The notes under the pieces: generated by a model
Databases searched by the model: none
What the model was told of the DNA's origin: nothing
Seen by the model: the letters and a program-made list of their open reading frames with translations, nothing else
Translations under genes and position numbers: made by a program
Shown here: piece after piece, positions 1 through 13,000 of the stretch
Layout of the letters: each line of letters begins with the position of its first letter
Position numbering within the stretch: the stretch's first letter is position 1
Source: Tamarix chinensis
Lineage: Eukaryota; Streptophyta; Magnoliopsida; Caryophyllales; Tamaricaceae
Length of the DNA: 64,000 nucleotides
Direction: 5' to 3'
Assembly: GCA_030549775.1 (NCBI GenBank)
Contig: CM060177.1
Location: 46,650,244-46,714,243 of the forward strand

Positions 1-960
1 CCTAGTCACCCAGCCAAACCGCCCCCTTTCTTTTTCTTTTCCTTTCCCTGGACCTCCTGGTCCAACCCTTTCCATTTTCTTCTACTTCCCATGCGACCTA
101 CACCCCGACCCTACAACCCTGCACCTGCCGGCAGTCCTCCCCTCCCTCTCTCGTCGCTTTATTTCACTAATTCAACCCCAACCGAACCTTTTCCCCTCTC
201 CCAAGCACCTCGCCCCTTTCCCTTTCCCTCTTCCCTCAACCTTGTCGCCCTACCATAGCAGCACTGTCTCGACCGCCACCACCGGCGGCATGCCTGGCAC
301 TTGCACCCCTCTTGTCTTCTTCCCTATTTCATTGCCCACCCAATTGGCCTATAAACACCCCATAGGCTACCTTAATTCAAGTTTTGATTTCAAAACCCAA
401 AAATTGCCCCTTCTCGCCGATGCACCATCAGATGAGCATTCCACCACCTCCACTCATCGCTGCCGGCCGAACCACCCATATAACTACTCCTTGCACCACC
501 CTCTACCTAACTAAGCCTTCCTATTCCCTTATCTTTCCCTGCACGAGCCACCCAGGCCATGCAAAATCACCATCCTGATCAACCCACTTCGACCTCTTGC
601 CGCCCCTCGCACCGTCGTCCGCCACCAATTCTGCCGCAACAAACGCCTCCTCTACCCTCCAAAACAACTAGGGGACCTTCCTGTACCTCCCCATACCTCC
701 ATCTTTCCCTGCCTTCCTCTCCTTCTTCCTTCTCCACCTTCTACCACCTTCGGCCACTATGTCGGCCACCATGCGCCGCCACTTCCGGCTACATCACCAC
801 CTCCATTCCATCCCTCTCTACCTAAGACACCTTCCGCCACCTCAAACACCCTCTCATTCCCTCTCCTCTAGCCTATACCCCCATCTCTCCACCTCTCTTC
901 CTCCCCCACCACCGCCCTCGTCGGTTCCACCACCAACCTTAGGTGGTATTCTAGTTTTCC
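1..960 (+). repeat. Pyrimidine-rich 5' part of LTR E1
   Basis: The plus strand is dominated by C and T, giving Pro/Ser/Leu-rich spurious frames. A short stretch near 640-700 is shared with the minus strand of 25000-25080: both encode a frame with PPLPSKTTRG or PPLPPKTTRG. This shows common LTR ancestry rather than a protein gene. Confidence 0.7.
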
Positions 961-1009
961 CAGCCCTTAAACTCTTTTTCTATAAGTGTTAATAATTTTT
1001 AGTAATATT

Positions 1010-1495
1010 AATAGTATTACCCTTAATATTAATATTATTATTATTGTTGTGTTTTTGTTTTTGTTATTATTATTATTATTATGTTACCACTCTTACAATC
1101 TAACCTAACTTCGGAAATGATTATAACTATGGTATTATCGTTTAAAAGGCTACAACTTTAATATTAATATAGTATCTTTATTATTATTAATAATATTATT
1201 ATTATTACTACTACTATTATCATTATTAATATTAATATTATTATTATTATTATTATTATCATTATTATTATTATTGCTACTTAACCTTACTTTATGATTT
1301 TCCTAACTAGTAATATTATTATTATTATTATTGATGGTCTACAACTTTAGTGTTATTATGATTAGGATTTTCCCTTGTTGTTACCATTATTATTATTATT
1401 ACCCTCACTATTATTCCTATTATTATTACTAATGCTAGCTTTAGCCTTTTATTACAATTATTGTTATTATGGTAAATATTTGAACCCTTTTATTA

Positions 1496-1556
<61 letters not shown>

Positions 1557-1784
1557 CTACCTTTTGGAAATATTTCTAACTAATGCTACTATTAATGGAG
1601 ATCTACATTTTAGTATTATTATTATTAACATTATTATTATTATTATTATTTTCTTGTTAATCTTGTTAATACTAACCTTATCCATTATCACTTTTATTTA
1701 TTAATATAAATATTTAGACCCTTATATTATTATTACCATTTCAGTTACTATTATTATTGTTATTGTTATTATTATTAGGCTTAA

Positions 1785-1823
<39 letters not shown>

Positions 1824-1975
1824 CATTATTATTATTATTAATGTTATGGAAACCGAAATTGGCATTTTACCATTTTGTTACTATAGAAGAAGAATACTCA
1901 ACCTCCTTCTTCTTCTTCTCCTCCTCCTCCTCCTCCTCCTCCTCCTCCTCCTCCTCCTCCTCCTTCTTCTTCTTC

Positions 1976-2018
<43 letters not shown>

Positions 2019-2345
2019 GCAAATATTGCTAATATTATTCCTAATACCTTTGTTACTAACATTATTACTATGGTATTATTATTAGTTATTACTATTATTA
2101 TTGTTATTATTTTGTTACTATTATTGTGACAAAAAAACTTGAACCCTTATATTATTATTATTCCAAATATAACTATTATCATTATTATCTTTAGCAATAT
2201 TAGTACTTTGTTGGTATTACTATTATTATATTATTATTTTAACTAGAACACTATTATTAATCTTAGCCTTAAAAGTGCTAGGGTTTCTATCACTAGAAGC
2301 ATTATTATTACTATTATTATTATTATCACTATTTTGCTATAACTA
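1010..2345. repeat. (ATT)n/(TTA)n-rich microsatellite tract with an internal (TCC)n run
   Basis: About 1.3 kb of imperfect ATT/TTA triplets is broken by a TTC/TCC run at about 1909-1976 and an AAT run after it. The same kind of tract occupies the equivalent place in the LTR at 24340-24810 (AAT on the plus strand, because that copy is inverted). Homopolymeric Leu, Ser, Asn and Ile frames here are artefacts. Confidence 0.9.
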
Positions 2346-3849
2346 GTATTAGTACTATTACTAGAAGAAATAAATCTATTAGGTTAAATAATATAAATAT
2401 AGCTATAAATATTAACATAAATATATTTTGACTAGTAATATCTAGTAGGCTAACTTGAGGATAAAAATCCTAGTTTTCACTTGTAACGCTGCCTTTAATA
2501 ATAGTAACCCTAATCTTAGACTAAAAAGAGAAATAATAGTATTTTTGGTAGGAGGGAAACTAATCCTTAGGTTTTTTCCTCTTATAGGTGAAACCAGTTA
2601 AAACCCTAAGGAGGCGTAGGAGCGTGCTCCAAGCCCGACGTCGTTTTAGGTAAGAATGTAGCTAAGGCCTATGTGTGTTGTGTGACTTGTATGCCTTGGA
2701 TGTTATGTATCATGCTATGTCGTGTATCGTATGATTGTCATTAACTTGTCTTATGTGTAGTGTATCTTGGGGTTGAGGTATGTTTATGTATTCCTTATGG
2801 CATGAGTATGATATGTATATATGGTGATTATGATGTGATATAATATGACCCTCTAAGACTTGCATGCTAGGATGATTGATAATGTGATATGGGAATGAAA
2901 GGATAAAAAGAAAGAAAATGGGAAGTGAGTTTACTAAGGGGGATATGAGGTTGACCAAACCACCTCCTGATCTATGAGAGGAAAATAAAGAAGAAAAGGC
3001 GATCAAAATGAATGGGAGATGGGAACCATGCATGGGAATTCTAGGGTTTGTATGGGGACTTCGAGAGGTTGCATAGAGTGGATGAAGCTTGCATGGGGAT
3101 GATCCTTACATGAGAAAAGTTATTTTAGGGTGTAAGTAAGCTAAGGGGAGTGGAGTGATTGGAGACTTGGGATGAAAAATAGTACGTAGGTTGGTGTAGG
3201 GGTGTATAGGGGACCTGATTAGGGTTTTAGGAGGAATCACTAATCTGGAAAGAAAAATGTGGAAGTAAAAACAGTTAAGGGAGAGTGGAGTACGAGTTAA
3301 GAGTGGGAATTTATTATACGAGGGAAGAGTATGAGTGCCATAAGAAGGAAGAAATATTAGGTGAAAAATAGAGAGGTTACTTGTGGGGGAAGAAAGGTGC
3401 CAGGGTTGAAGTGGTCAACTAGGGTTTTCCGATCACATGTGAAATCAACGAGTAAGTGATATGATTTGGGAGTAAATCTAAATGAGATAAGGTGTTGGGC
3501 GATAAAGGAATTAATGGAAGTGTAAGTGAGAGGAAGTTGGGCCACATAGGTCCAATTAGCGTTTTCAAGAAAAAACCCTAGAGGGTAATAGTAGGTGGAG
3601 TTTGATGTCATGAGGTGTTAGGCCTTAACCCACACCCTTAGGAGTTGGTTTTCATTATGTGTAAGTGTAAGGGGGGAATGGATGTCGGGGCATGATAAGG
3701 GGCACAGTAGTCTCAAGATATGGAACGGGCCCCCCTTGAGAGGATAAAGGTAGAATGTTGGAGGCATGCAAGTCAAGGGTGAAATGCTTATCGAATAAGA
3801 TACGAATAAGATACTATCCATTTAAAGAGAAATATTGTTGAGTCGGACC

Positions 3850-4155
3850 CAGACCGGTCCACCAACGAATATTAGTGGCCAAGTGCCGGGGTGCCCTGCA
3901 TGACCGGTCCACCGGCTATAATAGTGGGGGTTTCCGTGCTCAACAAACCAAACATAATAATGATAAGACATGGGAAAGACACGAAGTAATTACTGTGAAA
4001 CACCATGTGAGTCGAGGCCAGACCGGTCCACTGGCGAATAATAGTGGCCAGGAGCCGGGGTGCCCTACATGACCGGTCCACCGGCAAATAATAGTGTCCA
4101 GGAGCATTTTGCCTTGCATGACCGATCCACCAGCTATAATAGTGGGGTTCCTGCA
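3850..4155 (+). repeat. ~50-bp repeat array inside LTR E1
   Basis: Five copies of a unit with core GACCGGTCCACCGGC followed by ATAATAGTGG start near 3852, 3902, 4021, 4071 and 4120. Spacing inside each group is 49-50 bp. The 119-bp step between the second and third copies holds a spacer with AAACCAAACATAATAATG. The core contains the near-palindrome ACCGGT. Equivalent arrays are present in the two related LTRs (8270-8655 and 22560-22925). Confidence 0.85.
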
Positions 4156-4869
4156 CTCGCATGGATTGATAAAGATTATGATGTGAAACAATTATATGTA
4201 CCAGAGATCCAAAGAATAAATCTATCTGGACCATAGACGGCCTTCATTACATGTATTACTGGATGTTGTTTATATGAACATGACATGCTATATGCTTTGC
4301 TTGTTTGGCCTTAGTGCATGGTTACCTTACTCAATACTTAGAGTATTGATCACCCATTCCATGGGTGCTGCTTATTCCCATGAGCAGAAGACCCGTCTAA
4401 GTTTGTGCAGGTAGGGGACGACGTCTTCGATGCCTACGACACCTACGAGGCATCAGGCGGAGCCGAGAGTTGAGCCTAAACTTGGCTTGGGGATTGAGAG
4501 TGACGGGCCTAACTCTATCTTACTTTTACTATATATCGTTTTACTCTATTCATATTTTGTCTATCTATGTTTGATGTATTCGAAAAAATTATTTAATTAC
4601 TCCTTGGGTTGTAACTCTCTTTAACCGCACTCTGATTTCTGTATGGTGAACACTATCATTTCTTTTATCAAAGCTTGTTTCAATTATCGAGTTGTATTTA
4701 AAGTTAATCCTATTTAGCCTTAGCACTTAGTACTGGAACGGTAGGAGTGAACCAGTCCAGTACTGAGTGTGGCGGTAATACCCTCAAAATTTACAATTTG
4801 TCATCTCACTTTTGTTTAACACTTATCATTAAACGAAATTTTTCAGTAGTAAATTTTGGAGGTGTTACA

Positions 4870-7079
4870 ATACCACTTTTACTAAAATACCCTCACTATA
4901 TAAAATATTAATATTAATGCTCCATACCCATCATCCAACTCACCAACTATTATTATTTATCATAATACTCATTAGCACCCACACTTATTTAGGTCATACT
5001 CTTACATAAGAAATATTACTAAAATGCCCCTAGAGCCCATAATAACAATATATATGCAACAATGGCCACATTAACATAACATGTCATAGATAAGCACTTA
5101 ACATTTTTATTAACAACAAAACACCTTCCTTAAGCAATATTTCTACACATGACCCATATATTAGCATGCTTTCCTTTTTATCAATCAATACAAGAACCTA
5201 AATACATTATACTTAACAACAATTATCATGCATATAACATATTAAAAATCCTAATGTGCTAGCATACATATATCCATACGTTTAAGTAAGGTTTAACGAT
5301 TACCTTATTTTTTGCAAAAATCAAACCTTACCGGTACTCCAGTTAAAGATTCAAGATTTGATTAGTAAAAATCAATCCTTAAAAACAATATCAAAATTAG
5401 CATAATAAAAGTAGGAAAATCAAAGGAATATTTTTTCTTATATCAAAACCTTAATTAATATATAATGCATCAACTATTTTTAGACCTTAAAATTAATTAA
5501 TGATTTGGCCAAAATTAAGGTGCGGCTCACGTTGCTCATGCAACGTGAGCTGCATGCAAAAATGAAGGGGGAAGGGGTCAAAGGAGGGAGTTGGGAAAAT
5601 GGGGGAGGTTGGTTCGGGTTGGGCTTTTGGGGGCTAGGAGAAGGGTAGGTGGAGGAGAATTAGGGCAAGGGATAGGTGCAAGGGTGGAGTAGGGGTGTAG
5701 ATGGTGGTCAAGGTTGGGTGATCGGTGGCCAAGGGCGGTGGAGGTGGCAGCTGCATGGCTACGAAATGGACTACAAGAGTGGCAGAGGAGAAGAAGGAAG
5801 GAAAAGGAGAGGGTGTAGGGCTAGGTTCAGGCCAAAGGAGGTAAGGGGGTGGTAGGGGAGGTTGCAAGGAGTGGATTAGTGGCTTGGGAGGCAGGGGAAG
5901 CGGCAAAAAAGGGGCAGACGGAGGAGGAGTAGGGTGGAAGCCGAGAAGGGAGAAAAAGAAGAGAAGAGGAAGAAGGGGGTTGTAGGGGGCTCGAGGGGAT
6001 GGCTTGGTGGTGCAAGGTGGTAGCAGGGGTGGTGCAAGTGGTTGGTAGGGCGGTGCCAGCGACGGAACAAGGCGACAGAGCAAAAATAGGGTAAGGGAAA
6101 TGAAAGGAGAAGGAAGGGATTGGGAGAGGGAAAGAAGGGCCATGGATGGGGCAGGATGAAGTAGAAGGGGAAGAAGAAAAAGAAGACGCAGAAGAGGGGA
6201 GGTAGATGTGGTCGGTCAGGGCAGGTTGCATGTGGTAGGGGTGTCAGGGTTGTAGGGAAAAGGAAGGGGAAGAAGAGAAAAAAAAAGGCATGCAGGGAGG
6301 ATTTGAAAGGGTTGGGTTGGTCTGAAAATGGAAAGAAAAAAGAGAGGTCAGATGCAGGAGGTAGGTGGTGGCAAGGAGGAGCTGCAAGGTAGTAGGCATG
6401 GCGTGCTCGGTGGTCAGGGAAGGAGGAAGAAGAAGGGAAGAATAAGAAAGAAATAAGGAAAGAAGGAAGCCGACCGGGCAGGGAGAAAATAGAGAATGGG
6501 TTGGCCTGTGCACGAGGGAGAGGGGAGGAAAAAAAAGAAGGGAGCTAGGCTGGCCTAGTCGGGGGGAAAAGGAAGAAGGGGGAGACCGAGTTGGGTTGCT
6601 GCGCGGGAGAAGGAGAAAAGAGGGAAGGAGTGGGCTAGTAGCCCAGAGTGCGGGGAGAGGGGGTCATGGCCTAGTAGCCTGAAGGGAAAAAAAGGAAAAA
6701 GAAAAGAAAAGGAAGAAAAAGAAGAAAAGGGGGAAATGAAAAATAAAAAATTGAGGAGAAATAAGATAAAATAATTTATGGAATAATAGAATCTAATATT
6801 TTTGATAGATAAATTAATTTAATAATTTAATTTTTTATAATTTAATATATATTAGTTTAAAAAGGATAATTTTAATAAAATATTGGTATGAAAAATTATT
6901 TAAATAAAATGAGTATGATAAAATAATAAAATATTTATTTTAATTTATTAAATATTCATATCCAATTTTATATACTCAAAAATCTACAAAATAATTAAAT
7001 TAAATTAATTTAAAAGTTAATTTATCTCAAATAAAGACTATTTATTAAATTATCGGTTTTTAAAATTTTGGGGCATTAC
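4870..7079 (-). mobile_element. Part of a second long LTR, copy E4 (minus), interrupted by E1
   Basis: Read on the minus strand, this starts at 7079 with TGTAATGCCCCAAAATTTT. That is the TG-start form shared by this LTR family (compare TGAAATACCCC at 26170, minus). An AT-rich part and a pyrimidine-rich tract follow (the purine-rich plus strand, 5562-6740), the same order as in the other LTRs. The region stops abruptly at the end of E1 (4869/4870). The simplest reading is that E1 inserted into E4 and the rest of E4 lies left of the window. Long Pro/Ser/Leu frames on the minus strand at 5634-6513 come from the pyrimidine tract and are not genes. Confidence 0.55.
5525..5550. repeat. Perfect 11-bp inverted repeat (hairpin)
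   Basis: GCTCACGTTGC, the 4-base loop TCAT, then GCAACGTGAGC. It is the only strong short palindrome in this stretch and lies at the edge of the purine-rich tract of E4. It could form a stem-loop in LTR RNA, or be chance in a CACGT-containing sequence. Confidence 0.85.
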
Positions 7080-9285
7080 ATTTCTGCTCCAAGCTCAATG
7101 TCCTATTATGTAAGGATATGGGTAAGGCTTGGTTTTGCTATGATTTATGTGCTTATGGATGTAATTATATGTGTTGTTATGTGAATGTGGACTAAAAAGG
7201 TGTGTAGTGCAGCTTACTTTGTATGGAGCTAAAGTAAGTTAGGTATGATTTATGATATGTGTGACATGGGTGATGTGACTTGTCATTTATGACATGCTCT
7301 TATGTATAGTTGTTATAGTAGGACATGCATGGTAGGAGGCTTTAAATAATTTTGTGAGGTTGTGGGGATCTAAAAGAAATAAAGAGGGTGGAGTGAGTAA
7401 GAAGAAGTGGGGAAAAGCCTAAGTACCTTATGTCCTATGGGTGATAAAATTAAAGGAAGCATAATGTGGTGAGTCTTTACATGGGGTAAAATTTTACGTG
7501 GTGAAAGTTGGTCTGAGGCTTAAACATGGTGAGGAGAGAGTATTTTGGGTGATTAGAGTCTTTGGAAAAAAGATAGTACATGGGTTGGTAGAAGTGTGCA
7601 TGGGAGCTTAACTAAGGTTTTTGGGGGAAACCCCTAAGTAGGGGAGTGTTGTGAGAGGGTTTATAGTGGTTGGTTGGAATTAAGGTTGAGATTAGGAGGG
7701 TGTTTTATGAAGGGTGTGAGTCAAGTGGAAAGGAGGGTGGAGTGTGTGTGTGATGGGATGGTGTAAAAGAAAAGATGAGCATTAGGGTTTTGGGGTAACA
7801 AACGAGGGTTTCTTTATCACATGCAAAATATGGAGAGTAGGGTTATGATGCTTGGAGTGGGTTGAGTGGAGCGATGGTGTTGGAATCAAAGAGGAGTATG
7901 AGCTATATATTAAAAAAAGAGAGAGATTAGGGCCACGTAGACCAGATTAGGGTTTTCAAGGGGAAACCCTAGTAAGGGATGGTGATCCTAGGTGGAGAAA
8001 TTGGAAAGTGGGCTTTGACCCACAGATATGGTGGCTTTTGAATTCATAGTGAGTAGTGTGAAAGGTGAAATAGAATTCTTAGAGTCTTGGAGAGTGTAGA
8101 GGTCCCAAGCTATGGGACTGGGTCATTTAGAAAGTCTAGGGTGGAAGTATGATAATGAACCGGGAAGTCCTTTGGGCATGCATGTCTAGCAAAGGTTTAC
8201 TTGTGGAATAAAATACGAATAAAACACTAATTACTTAAAGTGAAAGATTATTGAGCTGGGACTAGTGGCCAAGAGTATTTTGTTTTGGAAACCGTTCCAC
8301 CGGCAATAATAGTGGCCAAGAGTGTTCTGCCCTAGAGTAGTTATTTTTGTTTCACCTACTATAATATTAGGGGATTCTGAGCTTGATAAACCAAACCTTA
8401 TATAGTAAGAAAATCACAGGGAAGACACTAACTACTCACAGTGGAACGCCACGTGTGTCGGGGCTAGGTTAGGATGATTTCCGTTCCACCGACTATAATA
8501 GTAACCAAGTGTATTATGTCCTAGAGTAGTTATTTCTGTTCCACCTGCTATAATAGTGGTCAGGTGCATTTCTATTCCACCGGCTATAATAGTAGCTAGG
8601 AGTGTTTTATCTTAGAGTAGTTGTTTCCGTTCAACCGGTCATAATAGTAGAGTTCATGTACTTACGTGGATATAATTCGAAATATGTGAAAAGACGGAAT
8701 TAATGGTCTAAATTCTAATGATGGTGATTAATCTAAATGATTTACTGTATGTATTATCTACCTTTTCATGTTATGCTCTATCTTAGTCATATGGTTACCT
8801 AACTCAATACGTAGTGTGCTGATCACCCCTTTCATGGGCGTTGCTCATTCCCATGAGCAATGGCCCCTCCTGAGTCTGTGCATGTAGGAGATGACGCGTA
8901 TGATAACTTTGATACCTATGATGCTTTGGACGGGACTAAATAATGATCTGTTGTACCTATTGTGGGGTTTGAGAGGGTATTCTTCATACTTATCATTATC
9001 TATTTTACTAATGTTTTTATTTCCCCATAGTGGGCCGTTTGTATTTAATTTCCATTTAACATTAACTCTGACATTTGCGTGCTCCAATTTTATTTATAAA
9101 ATGTTGAACTTTTATAGTTTTATTTGAGTATTTGCTCTATTATTTATAGTCCCTTAGCCTTGTGGTTAGTATGAGATTAGCTAGATGGCAATCTTATCTA
9201 ATCACGGCGGTAACACCCCAGTTCTTAGTATATGATTTTTTGTAACAAACGAAAATTTTCAATTGTAAATTTTAGAAATGTTACA
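7080..9285 (+). mobile_element. 3' half of a third long LTR, copy E2
   Basis: Begins at 7080 inside the conserved LTR block (CTGCTCCAAGCTCAATG, matching GTGCTCCAAGCCCGACG near 2620). It ends at 9285 with TGTTACA after a tail closely matching that of E1. It contains the same late blocks: a ~50-bp repeat array (8270-8655) and a conserved segment with the motif CATTCCCATGAGCA (near 8850). Its 5' half is missing at a sharp boundary with E4. This fits an E4 insertion into E2, with the E2 5' half left of the window. It is a diverged subfamily: the repeat core is CCGTTCCACCGGC rather than CCGGTCCACCGGC. Confidence 0.7.
8270..8655 (+). repeat. Repeat array inside LTR E2
   Basis: Diverged copies of a unit with core TTCCACCGGCTATAATAGT. 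Each is followed by GTGTTCTGCCCTAGAGTAG-like sequence, in two groups separated by a spacer with AAACCAAACCTTATATAG. The layout equals the array in E1 and in the inverted LTR at 21847-26170. Confidence 0.75.
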
Positions 9286-10030
9286 CTTACTCTATATTAG
9301 CATAAATTTGTTTTACCAATAATTGTTGTATTAATATTACTTTGTGTGGTCATTATAATGCTCCAGCCTTTGTTCTTTGTTCTGGTGAGTAGAGTGATCT
9401 GCAGGACTATGATTCTCAACTTAAGTACACTAAGCATAATCAAGTAAGTTAATAGTCAACAATTGCTTGGGGAGTATTTACTTTTGTAGTCGAGAATTAG
9501 ACTAACAAGATTAGCAAGTTTATTTTGCCTATTATGTTGGTTTGTTTTTGTGTTTTTTTTTATTTAAACTATTAGCTTTAAAGACTGTATTTTGAAAGTA
9601 TAACCTTGGTTTATCATTTATATTATTATCTCATGTTAGATTCCTTCAATCATTTATTTGTTTAGCTCCCTTTTGTTATATATCAAACATAGATTAGATA
9701 AATAATCACACCTCTTTTATTTTAAATGTAACGGTGACTTTTTAAAATTTTATTTTTAATGCTTAAGTAATGTCTTCAAATAAAAATTTTCGGTTCTAAA
9801 ATTTAAAGTGCCAAAATTTAATACCTCAAAAGTCGTACATAAAACTTACTGGTGACCGAAAAAGGCAATGTAAAAACTTATTAGTCACAATTTATTACTG
9901 AATTTTTTTTAGTGACAAACAAATGTAGTTATCAATATTCTTTAAAGATCTTGGACAACAGGAAAAATTTGTTGTCAATTACTTTTTGCGATAAATAAAT
10001 AAAAATTGTTGACAAAGATAATCAGCAACA
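9286..10030. other. Intergenic, no gene seen
   Basis: AT-rich sequence with no supported coding region. The bases after the E2 end are CTTAC, a possible target-site copy whose partner is outside the window. Around 9870-9920 there are TTAGTCACAA and TTTAGTGACAAAC motifs like those in CACTA-type subterminal sequence, but no terminus was found. Confidence 0.5.
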
Positions 10031-13000
10031 CACACACAAAAAGAAAGAAGAAGATGAAAAAGAAGATGCACAGAAAGATTCATTAAAATAGGAAAAAACA
10101 AATCATTTCAACAAGAGTTGAACAATTTTATAACTTCAAATATCAATTTCCTACCGACTACAAATGCAATAGCAGCTATTACATAAGCCAGTACATGTAA
10201 GAAATCGATCAACAAACAAAAGTTGTGCCCTCGTTCAAGAAAACCATGAAAATGGGATTAAACATGTCATAGTAGTTTCAACAGCCACCATGGTTTCATA
10301 AGCTACTATTTTCTGAATCTGCAGACTGATACAAGCAAATATCAATGTGTTTGGATTTAGGGTCCTCAATACACAAAAGTAAGCGCAAATAAATCAAACT
10401 CAGTGTAGGTAAACATGATTCAACAAGTCATATATCAGTATATATCTTATATTTCTAGCTAGCTGGTAAAAACTGCACACTGCTGGGAGGACAGAGAACC
10501 ACCTTTTTCAGCTGATAATTTCCAGATGTTATTCCTCAGTGCACGCATATTGCGACCATCTGACACCACTGGTGACAGCAGAACAAGGCACCAAAACAAA
10601 GTCACATGGTCTGGCACGGAGGCCTACAGACACACTCTATGCTCAGTATGATTGGTGCTGCCACCATGATAGTGGAGGCCACAAGTGATGGCAGAAGCGC
10701 CACAGGCTGCGACATTGACCTTGTGTGCATATGAAAAGGTGAGGGGCAAAGTTTAGACAACAGCAGTGTTATCGCGGCAAACTGACACATGGAGGTTCAG
10801 AAATAAGATACTTATACTAGAATCTATAAACTGCTCAAGCTAGTTACTTCATACGTTGCGATACAAACAGCCATCACCTTCAGTGAGACCAGAAGAGCTT
10901 CAAAACTAAGAAGTCACAACCAACATTTAATACTGTTTGCACCTGAAATTATAAGAACAGATCTCAAATTATAAAGCATGATATATGCAACACATCTTGA
11001 ACATCATTCATGAGGTTTCACCAAAAGGACTTATAGTGTGTTCATAATGTGAAGATGCATGCATGCAAGAATAACCTTTCACACCATCAAAGATAATGAA
11101 AAGAAATTTGGTTTTCTTTGGGTAACCTCATCATGGTAATATAGTCACAAGTTAGATCAGAATGAGCAAGAACAAAATTAGAGCATATGATTACCCTCAC
11201 ACACTTATTCCTATCCCCTCCATCATAACACAGCTCAAACTCAACATAAGCAACAAAAACTAACGCATCACTTGGAAAAGTTTAAAATCATATATAAGAG
11301 TCCCTAGAGAATATAAGAAAAATTATTTGTCATGCTTCCTTAAGACAAGAACTGGTCTTTAGTAATCTTCACATTTCCGCTCCAAATGACATCCTTACCA
11401 GCAGGCCTCCACAACAGGATCTTATCCCTAGAAGGAAGAACCAAACACTGATCTTCATTCCTAGACAATTCACAATGCCAATCAAATTCTTCACCATCCT
11501 TAAACCCTGCCAATAGATTTGCAGTCACATAGCTAGGTACATATTGTTCCCCACCCCCACCCCAAAAAAAAAAAAAAAAAAAGAGGGAGGTTCCTTCTGC
11601 TTAGCCCCAACTCCCAGCGAAAGAAAAAAGACTCTTCAAAGTTACAAACCGAAATAATCAATCACAGCTTCTCCTTCAACTTTCTATAGTTCGTACAAAG
11701 ATCATGTATGTGAGGTGCATGGGAGGACGTTGCAAATGTGTGGAACGATGTCACCACATCAACAAATTCGTCCGTGGACAATATCCTAAAAGAGAAATTA
11801 AGGGAAACATACTAACAAGGCAGAAGAAGAACCAATCAAGCTGCATTCTAGGGCTAATTATGAATGGAAATTTATTAGACCAAGAGCTTCTCATGCCCAA
11901 AGCTTTCTCTGTCTAACGAATCATCCAAAAGAATTCAGTTCTTTTAGACCCAAATTATTCAGAGTCATCAAGAATTGCAAAAAACATAAACCTGTTAAAC
12001 CATCACAGACGAAGTCCCTACAGCTGCCAAAAAGATAAGTTCAATTAACAATATACTTTATCTAGCGTTGATTTTCTTGTGGAAGAGATCAAACTACAAC
12101 TATCACACCAGAAACTGAATGCAAATAAACTCACACAAAATAGCTCAGTCATTAATAACCTTAATTTATCACTATTTACTCAGTAGCGCACCAAAAATAT
12201 ATTACACATTAACCATCGAAACTCCAGTCTGGACTATTAATTGTCATACTAATTAAACCTTGATAGGCTTAAACTAATTAGTTCAATTTCAAATTTTGAT
12301 GTGATCGTTGCCAACATATAATTTAAACTCTTTTGTTGTATAATTGTAGCATTGGTGAATAAGGATATTGTCTGAGGTTGGAGATTGAAATATATCACAT
12401 ATTATTTTGCTAACACAAATAAAATAAAATACTCCCTAAGACCCTAGACTTACACAAAATCATTAATAAGGAAAATAAGAATATGGTAGGGGTTAAAATA
12501 GAAAATAATTAAAAACGAATAAAAGCAAGTGTCAAATGTGAATAAATAGAAATGTGATAGATGATTATGCCAAAATAAAACAAATAATTCCTATGTCACA
12601 TTTTAGTCATGAAAAACAAATCAACCATGTTGCAAACCAAAAACATATCTATATTCTATACACCTTATATTACTTTTCTAAAATAATTAATATAACAAAA
12701 CGTCAATATTTAATCTTATTAAATTCTAGTGGTATAGTCACAACAAATGTCTCCTATATTTAAATAGATTCAAAGCATTAAATACAAGGGGAAAAAATGT
12801 CAATCTAAGTACCCAAATTACTATCGCAAATGAGTCAAGTTGTATTCCCTACTTTTAAACCACATGAATATAAACACTCCACTACTTTGGTTAAAATTAC
12901 TAGGTGAATTATTATATAACTTAGCTTTAATTTATGTATATAAATTTTTGCATGTTTATATATCCACCTAGTAAGTTAAACATAAAATGTGATTTGTCAT

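Larger units (their letters stand above)
1..4869 (+). mobile_element. Long Ty3/gypsy-type LTR, copy E1 (5' end outside window)
   Basis: This is the 3' part of a very long terminal repeat that ends in TGTTACA at 4869. Its parts run in the same order as the reverse complement of the complete LTR at 21847-26170. These are a pyrimidine-rich tract (1-960), an ATT-rich tract (1010-2340), a conserved block with a GGCGTAGGAGC motif near 2611, a ~50-bp repeat array (3850-4150), a conserved block at 4320-4460, and a TG...CA-type end. No gag or pol follows, so it is probably a solo LTR. The 5 bases after the end are ATACC; the matching left duplication is outside the window. ORFs inside are composition artefacts. 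The family cannot be named, but the length suggests the Tat/Ogre or large-LTR gypsy lineages (inference). Confidence 0.75.

Noticed and set aside
1375..2085. Long Leu/Asn/Ser-repeat frames
   Set aside because: They come from ATT/TCC triplet microsatellites in an LTR; no domain or codon signal.
3840..4155. CRISPR-like array
   Set aside because: Plant LTR context; units are contiguous diverged 50-bp repeats without unique spacers.
5634..6513. Pro/Ser/Leu-rich minus-strand frames up to 169 codons
   Set aside because: Produced by the purine-rich plus strand of LTR E4; overlapping frames in several phases and no recognisable protein.
10602..10790. 62-codon minus frame in the INTS3 downstream region
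   Set aside because: No recognisable similarity, and similar short frames occur by chance; kept only as part of a possible UTR.
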